Origin: Methylophilaceae bacterium
GTDB taxonomy: Bacteria; Pseudomonadota; Gammaproteobacteria; Burkholderiales; Methylophilaceae
DNA length: 61,946 bases
Reading direction: 5' to 3'
Assembly: GCA_017857755.1 (NCBI GenBank)
Contig: JAFMCM010000006.1
Span: forward strand, 1 to 61,946
This document shows, one piece after another, positions 8,621 to 18,800 of this stretch. Position numbers and translations under genes: made by a program. Within the stretch, counting starts at the first letter, position 1, and every line of letters begins with the position of its first letter. The notes beneath the pieces were generated by a model that was given only the letters and a program-made list of their open reading frames with translations, did no database searches and was not told the DNA's origin.

Positions 8621-9718
8621 TTAATTCAGGTAAGTGTCGCTATTGAGATAACTATTTCTAAGGTGACGCAGGCCGACGGCAATTGATGCGCTTACGGGTA
8701 AAGCTAATAATACACCAGTCAATCCGAATAACTGGCCACCAGCAAGCAAAGCGATAATGACGACAATAGGGTGTAAGCCTATACGGTCGCCGATTAGGTA
8801 AGGTGTAAGTAGATAGCTTTCAACGACTTGCCCTATCCCAAAGATTAATAAGACGGGAACAAGCGAAGACCATGTGGCAAATTGTAGTAGCGCTAGTAAA
8901 ACAGCTAAGATAAACGCAATGGCGAATCCGAGATAGGGTACAACGCTGAGTAATCCAGCTAATAAGCCAATCGAAAGTGCTGTTTTTAGACCAGCAAACC
9001 ACAGACCTAAGCTATAAAAGATGCAGAGCGCAAACATAACGCAGAGCTGACCACGAAGAAATTCGGCAAGTACTTGATCGATTTCTCTAGCAATAGTAGT
9101 GGCTTTTATTAGCCACCCTCTAGGAATCAGTTCAGCTGTTTTCTCAATGAGATAGTCCCAATCTCTTAATAGATAAAACAAAACAACGGGTAGTAACAAA
9201 AGATTAGCAGCTAAACTAATTAGCGCTAAGCCCTTTGTCCCAGCCGCGCTTAGTATGTTGCTGAGCAAGCCACTAGTTTCTTGCCAATGTTCACGAACGA
9301 CTTGTTGAACTTGTCCAATGCCGATCACGTATTCATGGTTAAGATTCTGCTTGAACCAGGGTTCCGCATGCTGACGGAAATATTCTAATAAAACAGGTAA
9401 GCGTTCAGCAATCAGTGATAATTGTTGTTGTAGCAAGGGGATAAGGATTAACAGTATCAACGCCATGGTTGCTAAAACGCCCGCTAAAACAATGACAGTG
9501 GCCAGTGTTCTACCTAGTCTTATTTTGTTGCATCCAAGGGTAGTTAGTTTGTCAACGAGTGGGCCACAAATGTAAGCTAAGATAGCCGCAGCTACAAATG
9601 GTGTCATCATCGGACCAAGTTGATACAGGATAAGCGCAAGGATTGACGCAAAAATCGTCCAGCGATAATTACTAAACAAGCGTGAATTGGAGTCTTTGTC
9701 TTTTAGTTGATTAGCCAT
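8621..9718 (-). CDS. perM: AI-2E family / PerM-like membrane protein
   Basis: This 365-residue inner-membrane protein has the typical layout of the PF01594 family. There is a pair of N-terminal helices (WTIFASILALILYQLGP and FVAAAILAYI), a third long helix, a soluble segment around residues 100-150, and a second helical cluster. The C-terminal part has the conserved GxxLxxPVSASIAVGLRHL-type ending. Members have been proposed as permeases, AI-2 exporters or Na+/H+ antiporters; the sequence does not decide among these. It is the first gene of the perM-hda unit and is divergent from purM. Confidence 0.82.
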   Translation of the reverse strand: MANQLKDKDSNSRLFSNYRWTIFASILALILYQLGPMMTPFVAAAILAYICGPLVDKLTTLGCNKIRLGRTLATVIVLAGVLATMALILLILIPLLQQQLSLIAERLPVLLEYFRQHAEPWFKQNLNHEYVIGIGQVQQVVREHWQETSGLLSNILSAAGTKGLALISLAANLLLLPVVLFYLLRDWDYLIEKTAELIPRGWLIKATTIAREIDQVLAEFLRGQLCVMFALCIFYSLGLWFAGLKTALSIGLLAGLLSVVPYLGFAIAFILAVLLALLQFATWSSLVPVLLIFGIGQVVESYLLTPYLIGDRIGLHPIVVIIALLAGGQLFGLTGVLLALPVSASIAVGLRHLRNSYLNSDTYLN

Positions 9719-9748
9719 AATTGGTCAAAAATGCGTTAAAATGTGCGC

Positions 9749-9778
9749 TTGAAATGGAGCGATAAGCAAAATTATACT
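9749..9778 (+). promoter_or_regulatory. Predicted promoter of purM
   Basis: TTGAAA (9749-9754) and TATACT (9773-9778) are separated by 18 bp, about 80 bp upstream of the purM start, in the perM/purM divergent spacer. Confidence 0.5.
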
Positions 9779-9859
9779 TAAGTTATGTCTGCTTCATGAG
9801 ATTTATTAAAAAGCGCTGGCTATCACGATACCTTAACACCTGATTGAAACGAGATTATT

Positions 9860-10906
9860 TTGAGCACAAATTCTAACGATATTTCTATAACTTATCGCGA
9901 CGCTGGTGTCGATATTGAAGCGGGCGATGCGCTAGTTAATCAAATCAAACCTTTTGCAAAACGCACGATGCGCCCAGAAGTGATGAGTGCGATTGGAGGA
10001 TTTGGCTCTATGTTTGCCATGCCAACCAAGTTTAAAGAGCCTGTTTTGGTCTCTGGAACAGATGGTGTAGGCACCAAGTTAAAACTTGCCTTTGAGTTAA
10101 ATCAGCACGATACAGTCGGCATAGATTTAGTGGCGATGAGTGTCAACGATATTTTAGTACAAGGCGCAGAACCACTGTTCTTTCTCGATTACTTTGCCTG
10201 TGGCAAATTAGATGTTGCGACAGCAGCCGATGTGATTAAAGGGATTGCTGTTGGTTGTGAAGAGTCAGGCTGTGCATTAGTCGGTGGTGAAACTGCAGAA
10301 ATGCCTGGCATGTATCCAGCAGGTGAGTATGATTTGGCTGGCTTTGTCGTAGGTTGTGTGGATAAAGCTAATATAATTGATGGTTCAACAATCACCGAGG
10401 GTGACGTAGTGCTAGGCTTAGCCTCCAGCGGTGCGCATTCGAACGGATATTCATTGATTCGTAAACTGATTGAAAAATCAGGGATTGACATGGAGTCAGA
10501 TTTTGAAGGTCGCAAATTTAAAGACGTCGTCATGATGCCAACAAAATTATACGTAAAGTCGATTTTAGCATTGTTAGAAACTATCAAAGTAAAAGGGATG
10601 GCACATATCACGGGGGGTGGCATTACTGAAAACATTCCCCGTGTATTACCAGCTGGCTTAACTGCCGAAATCAGTGCAAATAGTTGGGAGCTGCCAGCCT
10701 TATTTAAATGGCTAAAAGTTCAGGGCAACATTGCTGATATTGAAATGTATAAAACATTTAACTGCGGCATCGGTATGGCAGTGATTGTTTCAGCAGAAAA
10801 TGCGAACGAGGCAATGAAGATATTGACAGCAAAAGGTGAAACGGTTTATCAAATTGGACACATTCGTACCCAAGCTTCTGGTGAAGCTCCGACAGTGGTG
10901 ATTTAA
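9860..10906 (+). CDS. purM: Phosphoribosylformylglycinamidine cyclo-ligase PurM (AIR synthetase)
   Basis: PurM closes the imidazole ring to give aminoimidazole ribotide, the fifth step of purine synthesis, using ATP. The 348-residue protein contains [42 protein letters not shown] and [11 protein letters not shown], all diagnostic of the family. The start is a TTG at 9860 ([16 protein letters not shown]), chosen because the family needs this N-terminus and no ATG is available; GAG bases lie a suitable distance upstream. The usual partner purN is not next to it; a DUF3108 gene comes next. Confidence 0.96.
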   Translation: MSTNSNDISITYRDAGVDIEAGDALVNQIKPFAKRTMRPEVMSAIGGFGSMFAMPTKFKEPVLVSGTDGVGTKLKLAFELNQHDTVGIDLVAMSVNDILVQGAEPLFFLDYFACGKLDVATAADVIKGIAVGCEESGCALVGGETAEMPGMYPAGEYDLAGFVVGCVDKANIIDGSTITEGDVVLGLASSGAHSNGYSLIRKLIEKSGIDMESDFEGRKFKDVVMMPTKLYVKSILALLETIKVKGMAHITGGGITENIPRVLPAGLTAEISANSWELPALFKWLKVQGNIADIEMYKTFNCGIGMAVIVSAENANEAMKILTAKGETVYQIGHIRTQASGEAPTVVI

Positions 10907-10969
10907 GCTTGATATGAGACTCGAATGCATTTCCTGTGTATTACATTTTAAAGAAAGAATAAACACAAG

Positions 10970-11677
10970 ATGTTAAAACTGATGAAAAGCTTAAGCTTAG
11001 TTGCCTTGTTGATTGCTAATTGCGCGTTTGCGCAACCAACTAATATTCAGTTGGAATATGACGTCAGTCACAATGGCAGTGATTTTGGTACGGTAAAAGA
11101 AAGTTTTGTGCAAACGGGTGATGCATATCACATTGTTTCAACAACCAAGGGTAAAGGTTTGTATGCTTTATTAGGTGAACGGGTGTTAATGAGTGACGGG
11201 TATGTTTCTGCAGACGGCCTAAAACCAAGCCAGTTTCAGCTAAAGCGAGGTGATAATGCAAAAAAATCGCTCACAGCTAATTTTGATTGGACTAATCTAC
11301 AACTCATGATGTTGAAAAATGGGGTGACACAAACCGCGAGTCTTGTGCCAGGGGCATTAGATTTAGCAAGTTATCCTTATCAATTTATGTTTACACCGCC
11401 AGCTGGTGCGCAGGTGAATGTCACTCTGACTACAGGTAAAAAATTGGATAACTATGTTTACAATATTGCCGAAGAAAATGCGATTGTGAAAGTGGGTGCT
11501 GTTTCATATCAAACTCTACATTTAGTGAATGCAGAAGTCGATGGCAATAAGAGAAAAGAGCTGTGGTTGGCAAAGTCTAAACACTATTTACCAGTCAAGT
11601 ATTTGGTCGTAGAAAAAAACGGTGACAAGATTGAACAAACATTAACAAAAATTAGTATTCAATCAGTCATGCAATAA
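10970..11677 (+). CDS. DUF3108 domain protein, predicted exported
   Basis: The 235-residue product has a clear signal peptide (about residues 1-21, cleaved after CAFA). A single DUF3108 domain follows, with the typical YDVSHNGSDFGTVKES beginning and a LWLAKSKHYLPVKYLVVEKNGDKIEQTL ending. DUF3108 proteins are probably beta-rich periplasmic or envelope proteins of unknown role, often found beside purM/purN in Beta- and Gammaproteobacteria. The gene lies 63 bp after purM and a possible terminator follows. Function cannot be inferred further. Confidence 0.83.
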   Translation: MLKLMKSLSLVALLIANCAFAQPTNIQLEYDVSHNGSDFGTVKESFVQTGDAYHIVSTTKGKGLYALLGERVLMSDGYVSADGLKPSQFQLKRGDNAKKSLTANFDWTNLQLMMLKNGVTQTASLVPGALDLASYPYQFMFTPPAGAQVNVTLTTGKKLDNYVYNIAEENAIVKVGAVSYQTLHLVNAEVDGNKRKELWLAKSKHYLPVKYLVVEKNGDKIEQTLTKISIQSVMQ

Positions 11678-11714
11678 CTCAGTGCAGTTAGTATGCATTA
11701 AGATACAATAGGAT

Positions 11715-11752
11715 GGCCAGTGATAGGATTGTCGCTGGCCTTCGTCATTTTT
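11715..11752 (+). terminator. Possible terminator after the DUF3108 gene
   Basis: GGCCAGTGA (11715-11723) pairs with TCGCTGGCC (11732-11740) with one G-T pair. The T-run behind it is interrupted (TTCGTCATTTTT), so termination may be partial. Confidence 0.5.
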
Positions 11753-11787
11753 AAAATTAACAAACCACAATAAAGAAAACATAAGCA

Positions 11788-13080
11788 ATGAATGAAAATT
11801 TAATTCGCCAAGCCGCAATATTACTGACCGATATACTTGATTTTGAACGGCCAGCAGATGCGATGTTGAGCACTTTTTTTCGCAATAACCGCGATTTAGG
11901 CAACAAAGACCGCGCTTTTATTGCTGAGAGTGTTTATGGCGTTATTCGACGTTTACGGTTCTTAAGTACGCTTACGGCAAATGCAGAAAATGACCCTGAT
12001 GATGCCCGTAAGCTCATTTTGGCTTGGCTATTACGAGTGCAAGGACGTAGTTTAAGAGAGTTAGATGATGTCTTGAATGAACAACAGAAAGAATGGGCGA
12101 TTGCTATTAAAGCGAAACCAACAGAGGATTTGCCAGTAGCGGTAAAGGCCGATGTACGAGATTGGTTGTGGGAGAAATTGCTTGAACAGTATGGTGAGGA
12201 GCAAGCACTCACTATTTGTCGAAGCATGTTTGAGCAAGCAACATTAGATTTGCGTGTGAACACCATTAAAGGGTCACATGAAGAAGTGTTGGCTAAAATG
12301 ATTGCTGAAAACATCAATAACGAGAATCTCATGACGGCTATGCCTTATTCGCCAATCGGTATTCGGATGCCAAATCGTTTGGGAATTAGTAAGCACGTTT
12401 TGTTTACCGAAGGCAAAATTGAGGTGCAAGATGAGGGTAGTCAGATTCTGAGTTATTTGGTTGCCCCTAAGCGTGGACAAATGGTGGCAGATTTATGTGC
12501 TGGTGCTGGTGGGAAAACCTTGGCCTTAGGGGCATTAATGCGTAATACAGGCCGTTTATATGCTTTTGATGTGTCAGAAAAACGATTGAATAACTTAGGT
12601 AAGCGCTTAAAGCGCTCAGGCCTTTCTAATCTTAACGCTCAAGTGATTAATAATGAAAATGATTTAAAGCTAAAACGATTGAACGGCAAGTTTGACCGCG
12701 TGTTGGTTGATGCGCCCTGTAGTGGTTTAGGCACTTTACGTCGTAATCCCGATTTGAAATGGCGGCAAACGCAAGAAGATGTTGCTGAGTTAAATGTGAA
12801 GCAAGCGAATATTTTAGCTCGTGCTGCAAAGCTGACTAAAGTGGGTGGACGTGTGGTTTACGCTACATGTAGTTTATTGCGTGAAGAAAATGAAGCCATC
12901 GCTGAAGCGTTTTTAAGTACGCATCCAGACTTTAGTTTAATCCCTGCGAACGAGGTATTAGCACAGCAAAGCATTCAACTGGACACTGGAGTTTATTTAA
13001 ACTTACTACCGCATCTGCATGGAACCGATGGTTTCTTTGCGGCCGTGTTTGAAAAGCATACACCGCAAAAGGCTGAATAA
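11788..13080 (+). CDS. RsmB/NOP2-type RNA (cytosine-5) methyltransferase
   Basis: This 430-residue enzyme of the Sun/RsmB family methylates C5 of a cytosine in RNA, most likely 16S rRNA, with SAM. Residues 1-140 are a NusB-like RNA-binding domain (starting IRQAAILLTDILDF). The SAM-binding loop reads DLCAGAGGKTLALG. The two catalytic cysteines are in VDAPCSGLGTLRRNPDLKWR (motif IV) and ATCSLLREEN (motif VI). RsmB itself is the closest named relative, but other family members target different sites, so I leave the symbol open. The stop codon overlaps the next start by one base (TAATG), so the 5'-nucleotidase gene is translationally linked. Confidence 0.87.
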   Translation: MNENLIRQAAILLTDILDFERPADAMLSTFFRNNRDLGNKDRAFIAESVYGVIRRLRFLSTLTANAENDPDDARKLILAWLLRVQGRSLRELDDVLNEQQKEWAIAIKAKPTEDLPVAVKADVRDWLWEKLLEQYGEEQALTICRSMFEQATLDLRVNTIKGSHEEVLAKMIAENINNENLMTAMPYSPIGIRMPNRLGISKHVLFTEGKIEVQDEGSQILSYLVAPKRGQMVADLCAGAGGKTLALGALMRNTGRLYAFDVSEKRLNNLGKRLKRSGLSNLNAQVINNENDLKLKRLNGKFDRVLVDAPCSGLGTLRRNPDLKWRQTQEDVAELNVKQANILARAAKLTKVGGRVVYATCSLLREENEAIAEAFLSTHPDFSLIPANEVLAQQSIQLDTGVYLNLLPHLHGTDGFFAAVFEKHTPQKAE

Positions 13081-14057
13081 TGGCGCTCGATCTTTCCAAC
13101 ACTTTAGTTGTCGGCATTTCTGCCACCGCTTTATTTGATTTGGGTGAGGCTGATAAATTGTTCCAAGCGCAATTAAAGATGGACGTGGAAAAAGCGGTAG
13201 TTGAGTATCGTCGATACATGCTAGAAAGGGAGCACGAGCCTTTATTGGATGGCACAGGTATGCCGCTAGTAAAGGCTTTATTAGAACTTAATCAGTTTCA
13301 AGAGCATCAGAAAAATGAATCGCCTTTGGTCGAGGTGGTGGTGATGTCTAGGAATAGCCCAGAAACAGGGGTGCGGGTTTTTAATAACATTAGAAAGCTA
13401 GGCTTGAAAATCAGTCGCTATGCTTTTACTGGCGGCGAGTCTGTTGCGGACTATATCGAAGCCTTTGACGTCGATTTGTTTTTAACCACCAATCTAAAAG
13501 ATGCTCAAAAGGTTATGGATGCAGGGAAATGTGCAGTCGCTTTACTGAAAGAACCACCACAAGAGGTAGAACAATTGCCTAGTGACCAAGTAAGAATTGC
13601 TTTTGATGGTGATGCTGTCTTGTTTGATGAGAGTAGTGAGTTGATTTATAAATCAAAAGGTTTAGATGAGTTCCAACTGAATGAAGACATGCAACAGCAT
13701 GTGCCAATGTTGGAAGGACCTTATGCTTCTTTTCTACAAAAGCTAGCTAAACTGCAAAGCCGTTTACCTTTTGGCGTTGAAATGTCACCAGTACGTTTAG
13801 CTATTGTGACAGCTAGAAGTGCACCAGCGGAAATGCGTGTGATTAATACCTTGCGTCATTGGGGTGTTTATGTGAACGAGGTCTTCTTTTTGGGTGGGTT
13901 AAACAAAGCCGCAATTTTAAAAGCATTTAAACCACATATCTTTTTTGATGACCAAGATTTGCATATTGAGAATGCCTCTAAAGTAGTCCCTGCGGGCAAA
14001 GTGCCATATAAAAGTAGTTCGCTCTTAAATCAAAAAAAATCAAACACCTCAACTTAA
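13080..14057 (+). CDS. 5'-nucleotidase of the cytosolic NT5C1-like family
   Basis: The 325-residue product matches the bacterial branch of the cytosolic 5'-nucleotidase family (PF06189) by features such as NTLVVGISATALFDLGEADKLF at the start. Further hallmarks are VVVMSRNSPETGVRVFNNI, AFTGGESVADYIEAF, VRIAFDGDAVLFDESSE, and a terminal FFDDQDLHIENA. Such enzymes dephosphorylate nucleoside monophosphates such as AMP; the actual substrate here is not known. It overlaps the upstream methyltransferase stop by one base and is followed after 9 bp by the symporter gene, which suggests a three-gene operon. Confidence 0.82.
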   Translation: MALDLSNTLVVGISATALFDLGEADKLFQAQLKMDVEKAVVEYRRYMLEREHEPLLDGTGMPLVKALLELNQFQEHQKNESPLVEVVVMSRNSPETGVRVFNNIRKLGLKISRYAFTGGESVADYIEAFDVDLFLTTNLKDAQKVMDAGKCAVALLKEPPQEVEQLPSDQVRIAFDGDAVLFDESSELIYKSKGLDEFQLNEDMQQHVPMLEGPYASFLQKLAKLQSRLPFGVEMSPVRLAIVTARSAPAEMRVINTLRHWGVYVNEVFFLGGLNKAAILKAFKPHIFFDDQDLHIENASKVVPAGKVPYKSSSLLNQKKSNTST

Positions 14058-14066
14058 CGACGATTA

Positions 14067-15293
14067 ATGAAAATGAGCTTAAACATACAAATATTACTTG
14101 GTGCACTTTTTGGTGTACTGGTCGGTTTGTATTTACAGCAAACGGGGCTGGAAACAGCGACAGCTAGTGCTGGTTTGTATGGTGCAAGACTTATCGGTAC
14201 TTTATTTATCGACTTGCTTAAAATGATTTTAATTCCATTGGTTTTCTGTAGCATTGTAGTGGGTATTGCCAATTTAAGACAACATCAGCAGATGCACAAA
14301 GTCTGGGTGACTACGCTAATCTTTTTTATGCTAACTATGGCGATTGCTATGATTGTTGGTATGACAGCCAGTAACTACTTTAAACCAGGAACTGGCTTAG
14401 CCGTCAGCATATTTGAAGGCGCGATGCAAAATTTTCAATCGAAACAAATGCCTTTGCCTGATTTTTTTGCGCACTTTTTACATCATTTATTTGTGAATCC
14501 TTTTCAAGCATTAGCGGAAGGGAAAGTGCTTTCAGTCGTTATTTTTGCTTTGTTTTTAGGTATTGCACTGGTGGTGGGTGGTGAACGATATCAAAATATT
14601 TTAGTGTTGTTAGAAGAGGCGCTAGCTGTAACGATGCGGATTGTAAATTGGATAATGTACTTAGCGCCCTATGGAATTGCCGCTTTATTGATAAAGCTGG
14701 TCGCGACACAAGACGTGGCGATGTTAGGTACCATGGCACAATTTGTTGCGGTGGTAGCTGGCACATTATTATTTCATGGGACAGTCATGTTGCCGTTAAT
14801 ATTGTTCTTATTGACAGGGAAATCACCACTTTGGTTTTGGCAAGGCGCTCGTCAAGCCTTGATTACGGCATTTGCGACCAGTTCAAGTTCTGCAACTTTA
14901 CCTATAACCATGCGCTGCGCGACTGAACAATTGGGGGTTAAACCAGAAATTGCGGGTTTTGTTATTCCTTTGGGTGCAACCATGAATATGGATGGCACCG
15001 CTTTATATGAAGCAGCAGCAGCGTTATTTATCGCGAACTTAGTAGGTGTCGATTTGAGCTTTTCGCAACAATTAATTGTTTTTTTAACCTCGATGTTAGC
15101 CTCTGTTGGTGCGCCAGGCATCCCTAGTGCAGGCATGGTAACGATGGTGTTGGTTTTGCAAGCTGTTGGTTTGCCTGCGGAAGCGATTGCGATATTGTTG
15201 CCCGTCGACCGCATGCTTGATACATTAAGAACGACTGTCAATGTAGAAGGTGACATGACGGCGAGTTTAGTGGTTCAAAAAATTGTTTCTTAA
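14067..15293 (+). CDS. Dicarboxylate/amino acid:cation symporter (DAACS, GltP/DctA type)
   Basis: This 408-residue inner-membrane protein has the eight-helix plus re-entrant-loop layout of sodium- or proton-coupled glutamate/dicarboxylate carriers. Hallmarks are the serine-rich re-entrant loop TAFATSSSSATLPITMRCA, the helix-7 motif GATMNMDGTALYEA and the second loop SVGAPGIPSAGMV. The last helix ends LLPVDRMLDTLRTTVNVEGD. Substrate preference between glutamate, aspartate and C4-dicarboxylates cannot be settled by eye. It starts 9 bp after the nucleotidase gene and is followed by a GNAT gene after 11 bp. Confidence 0.9.
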   Translation: MKMSLNIQILLGALFGVLVGLYLQQTGLETATASAGLYGARLIGTLFIDLLKMILIPLVFCSIVVGIANLRQHQQMHKVWVTTLIFFMLTMAIAMIVGMTASNYFKPGTGLAVSIFEGAMQNFQSKQMPLPDFFAHFLHHLFVNPFQALAEGKVLSVVIFALFLGIALVVGGERYQNILVLLEEALAVTMRIVNWIMYLAPYGIAALLIKLVATQDVAMLGTMAQFVAVVAGTLLFHGTVMLPLILFLLTGKSPLWFWQGARQALITAFATSSSSATLPITMRCATEQLGVKPEIAGFVIPLGATMNMDGTALYEAAAALFIANLVGVDLSFSQQLIVFLTSMLASVGAPGIPSAGMVTMVLVLQAVGLPAEAIAILLPVDRMLDTLRTTVNVEGDMTASLVVQKIVS

Positions 15294-15304
15294 GGCCTTA
15301 CTTT

Positions 15305-15832
15305 ATGCTCCATTTTTATAAAGCAGATTTGGTTGATGCCGAAGCCATCGCAACACTGATTAACAGCGCTTATCGCGGTGAGAGTAGTCGCAAAGGCTGG
15401 ACGACAGAAGCCGACATTTTAGATGGCCTACGCACCACAACTGCTGATATCGCAAAGCTGATTAAAAGAGACGATGCTTTTATTCTAATGGGTGTGAATA
15501 ATGACGAAATTATCGCTACCATTTGTTGTGAACTTCAAGTAATTGCATTTAAGCATACGGTTCACTTCGGTCTGATAGCGGTTAAACCAAGCTTGCAAAA
15601 TAAAGGACATGGAAAAGATATCATTAATGCTGCCGAAACAATGACTAGGCGCGAGTGGCGTGTGGCAGGTTATCATATGACGGTCATTTCTGTTAGAACA
15701 GCCCTAATCGAGTTCTATGAGCGTCTTGGCTACGAACGTACAGGCGAATTTGAGGATTTTCCTGAGAATCCTACACTTTGGCAGCCAAAGGTGGGTGGAC
15801 TCAGTTTGCAAGTGTTGGCTAAATTGGCATAA
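15305..15832 (+). CDS. GNAT family N-acetyltransferase
   Basis: The 175-residue product has the GNAT acetyl-CoA fold. An N-terminal segment DAEAIATLINSAYRGESSRKGWTTE is followed by the central beta-strand GLIAVKPSLQNKGHGKDII, whose pyrophosphate-binding loop reads QNKGHGK where the consensus is Q/RxxGxG/A. A C-terminal segment reads LIEFYERLGYERTGEFEDFPEN. The substrate is unknown; the EDFP ending resembles a group of small-molecule acetyltransferases. It is the last gene of the plus-strand run and meets the RND permease gene tail to tail. Confidence 0.83.
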   Translation: MLHFYKADLVDAEAIATLINSAYRGESSRKGWTTEADILDGLRTTTADIAKLIKRDDAFILMGVNNDEIIATICCELQVIAFKHTVHFGLIAVKPSLQNKGHGKDIINAAETMTRREWRVAGYHMTVISVRTALIEFYERLGYERTGEFEDFPENPTLWQPKVGGLSLQVLAKLA

Positions 15833-15875
15833 AAACCGATGAAATGTGGTTTGTTGTTAATTTTAGCGATGGTTT

Positions 15876-18800
15876 TTATCTAAACCGTTTTTGATGCAAG
15901 GCATCCAAACCCTGCATCAATAGTGAGTAAGCCGCTGGGACCACAACAAGTGTGAGTAGGGTGGAGGAAAGCATGCCACCAATAATCGCAATCGATAGTG
16001 GTTTGTTGGTCTCACTCCCAGCTCCCAAACCCAACGCGGCTGGTGTGAGCGCCAAAATAATCGTCAGCGAAGTCATTAATACGGGTCGTAGTCTAACAGG
16101 GCAGGCCTCGCTTAAGGCATCATTAATACTAGCGCCTTTGTCACGTAATTGATTCGTTAAGTCTATTAATAGAATAGAGTTTTTAGCAACTAAGCCAATT
16201 AACAAAATTAATCCAATCATTGAATAAATATTCAATGATTGATTCGTTAACCAGAGGGCAAGCAAACCACCGATAATCGCTAATGGTTGCGCCAGCATAA
16301 TCACAAAGGGTTGTGTAAATGAATTGAACTGACTAGCAAGTACCATATACAGTAAAATAAAAGCCAGCATAAATACAAAACCCATATTTTTAATGGTTTT
16401 CTGCATCTCTTCGGCCTGCCCAGAGAATTGTAATGTGTATTCTGGCGGGACAATTTTGGCTGCAACGTCGCTTACAATCTTTGAGGCATCACTTAAAGCA
16501 ATATTTGGATTAGCAAAAAAAGTTACCGCGTATTGCAAATCATAACGACTAATTACAGCAGGCCCCAAAGTTGACTTAAAGGATGCGATGGCATCTAGGC
16601 GTACCAATTCACCTCTGTTATTTCTTAAGTAAATATTACTTAAATCGCTGACTTGTTGTAATGTTGACTCATCAGCTTTAATGCGAATGTCATTACGTTG
16701 ACCGTCGCTAATCGCATCATTATAAGAGGCAACATTAATGCCCCCAGCATATAAGCTAATGGCAACAGCGGCTTCTTGCGCATTCAGTCCTAAATGAGCA
16801 GCCAGTGTGCGATCAATATGCACATCCAGTTGCGGGAGATTGAGTTGTACATCCAGATCAACCTTACCAATTGCGGGAATGGTATTAAGCTTGTCTTGCA
16901 ATCGTTGCGCAATCTTTCCTATTTCGTTTAGATTGCTTCCTCTGAGCAAGAATTGTAATTTGTCAGAGCGTTGTCCACGGGTAATTGAAGGAGGTGAAGC
17001 GGTGGCTTCTACCCCTGCTATTTGATCTAAATCAACCTTGATTAACTTGATTAACGCTTGTTGACTGATTTCACGCGCTTCTCTTGGTTTTAGTCTGACG
17101 TTGACACTGGCTTGATTCACTTGTCCGCGAGAGCCTGTGCCAATGGAAGCATAGTAACTGTCTATGGCTTCAGGATATTTCCTCAAGGCGTCTTCGATTA
17201 ATCGCAAACGTGAGTCGGTATAAGCCAAGCTTGCACCGAGCGGCGTTTTCGCGGTAATCCGAAAATAGCTCTCATCAGAATCAGGTACAAATTCTTTTCC
17301 AACATGCTTCATGCTGAAGAAACCTGCGACAAGGACGAAAACAGCAGTAAAAACAAGAACCAATATGCGGTGTGAAAGGCTATAAGCTAACACTTTTTTA
17401 TAATAGACATCTAGTTTTTCTAAAGTGTTTGCAATTTTTGTATACACTTGATTCTCACTCTGCGTGACACTTAAATAACGTGAACACAACATGGGTGTTA
17501 ATGTGAGTGAAACAAATAAAGAGATAATGACGCCAAAAGTGACTACAACGGCGAATGATTTAAAAAACATGCCGACAATGCCATCCATAAAAATCACAGG
17601 GGCAAAAATACAGACTAGCGCTGCGGAAGAGGCAATCACAGCAAAGCCCACTTCATTACTGCCATTAATGGTGGTGAGTGTACGAAATTTATCGACGATA
17701 GATGGATTTTCTAGTTCTTTAGCTGTTAGTTTATTGCCGACTTCTCCTGACATATGCCGCAAGATACTTTCTCTGACCACAATTGCATCATCGACTACGA
17801 CGCCAATGAGCAATAATAACGCAAGTAAGGTCATGCTGTTGAAGGTGTAGCCTGCAAAATACATGACGGCAATAGCGCCTAATAATGAAACAGGTATTTC
17901 TAAACAAATCATTAAAGTTGAACTGAATGAGCGCATAAAAATAAGCACAACCAAAGCTGCAAATAAGGTGCCTTCAATCAAGTGTTCTTTCAGTGAGGCG
18001 ACCATTTGGTTGATGAAAATAGAGTCGTTGGTTGAAATATCTAAGGACATACCAGGCGGTAAATTAGGACGAATTTCTTCATCTAATTTTTGTGTAACAT
18101 CATTAATGATTTTAATCGTATTGGTATTGGCTATTTTAACAATACCAATACTAACCGTCGGTTTGTCATTGTAGCGTGCAACTTGGCGATTATCGGTAAT
18201 ACTATCGACGACATTAGCAATATCTTTTAAATAGATGGGTACGCCATTTTTGACTTGTACTACCATCATTTCTAAATCAGAAATAGTGTGGAACTCTAAG
18301 TCCAGCTTAATTAATTGCTCCGCATTTTTGCCAACTAGGAAGCCACCAGGAAGCTGAATATGCTCACGATTAAAAGCATCAATTAAATCGTTTGCGCCTA
18401 ATTTATAGGCTGCCATCCGTTCAGTTGAAACGATGACGCGAATGACTCTTTCACGTTTACCACCAAACCGGACTTCTCCGACACCATTGATGGTCTCAAA
18501 CTTTTTCTTAATCACATTTTCAGCATACAGATTCAGTTGCTGTATGGTGCGATCGCCTGTTAACGCAATCCAAAGAATAGGATTTTCGTCTGCATCAACC
18601 TTTCTAATCGCTGGCGCATCTGCATCTGCTGGTAGTTTTCTGAGCAATTGACTCACTTTGGCTTGCACCTCATTAAAAGCGACATCAATGTTTTTATCTA
18701 GATTAAATTTGATTGTGACTGTGGATGCGCCTGGAGATGAGCTGGACTGAATATGTTCAATCCCCGGGGTCGTGTTGACCGCAGACTCAATAATATTAGT

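Noticed and set aside
10189-10635. 148-codon minus-strand frame inside purM
   Set aside because: It is antisense to a fully conserved enzyme; its Ser/Pro-rich text is typical of a shadow frame.
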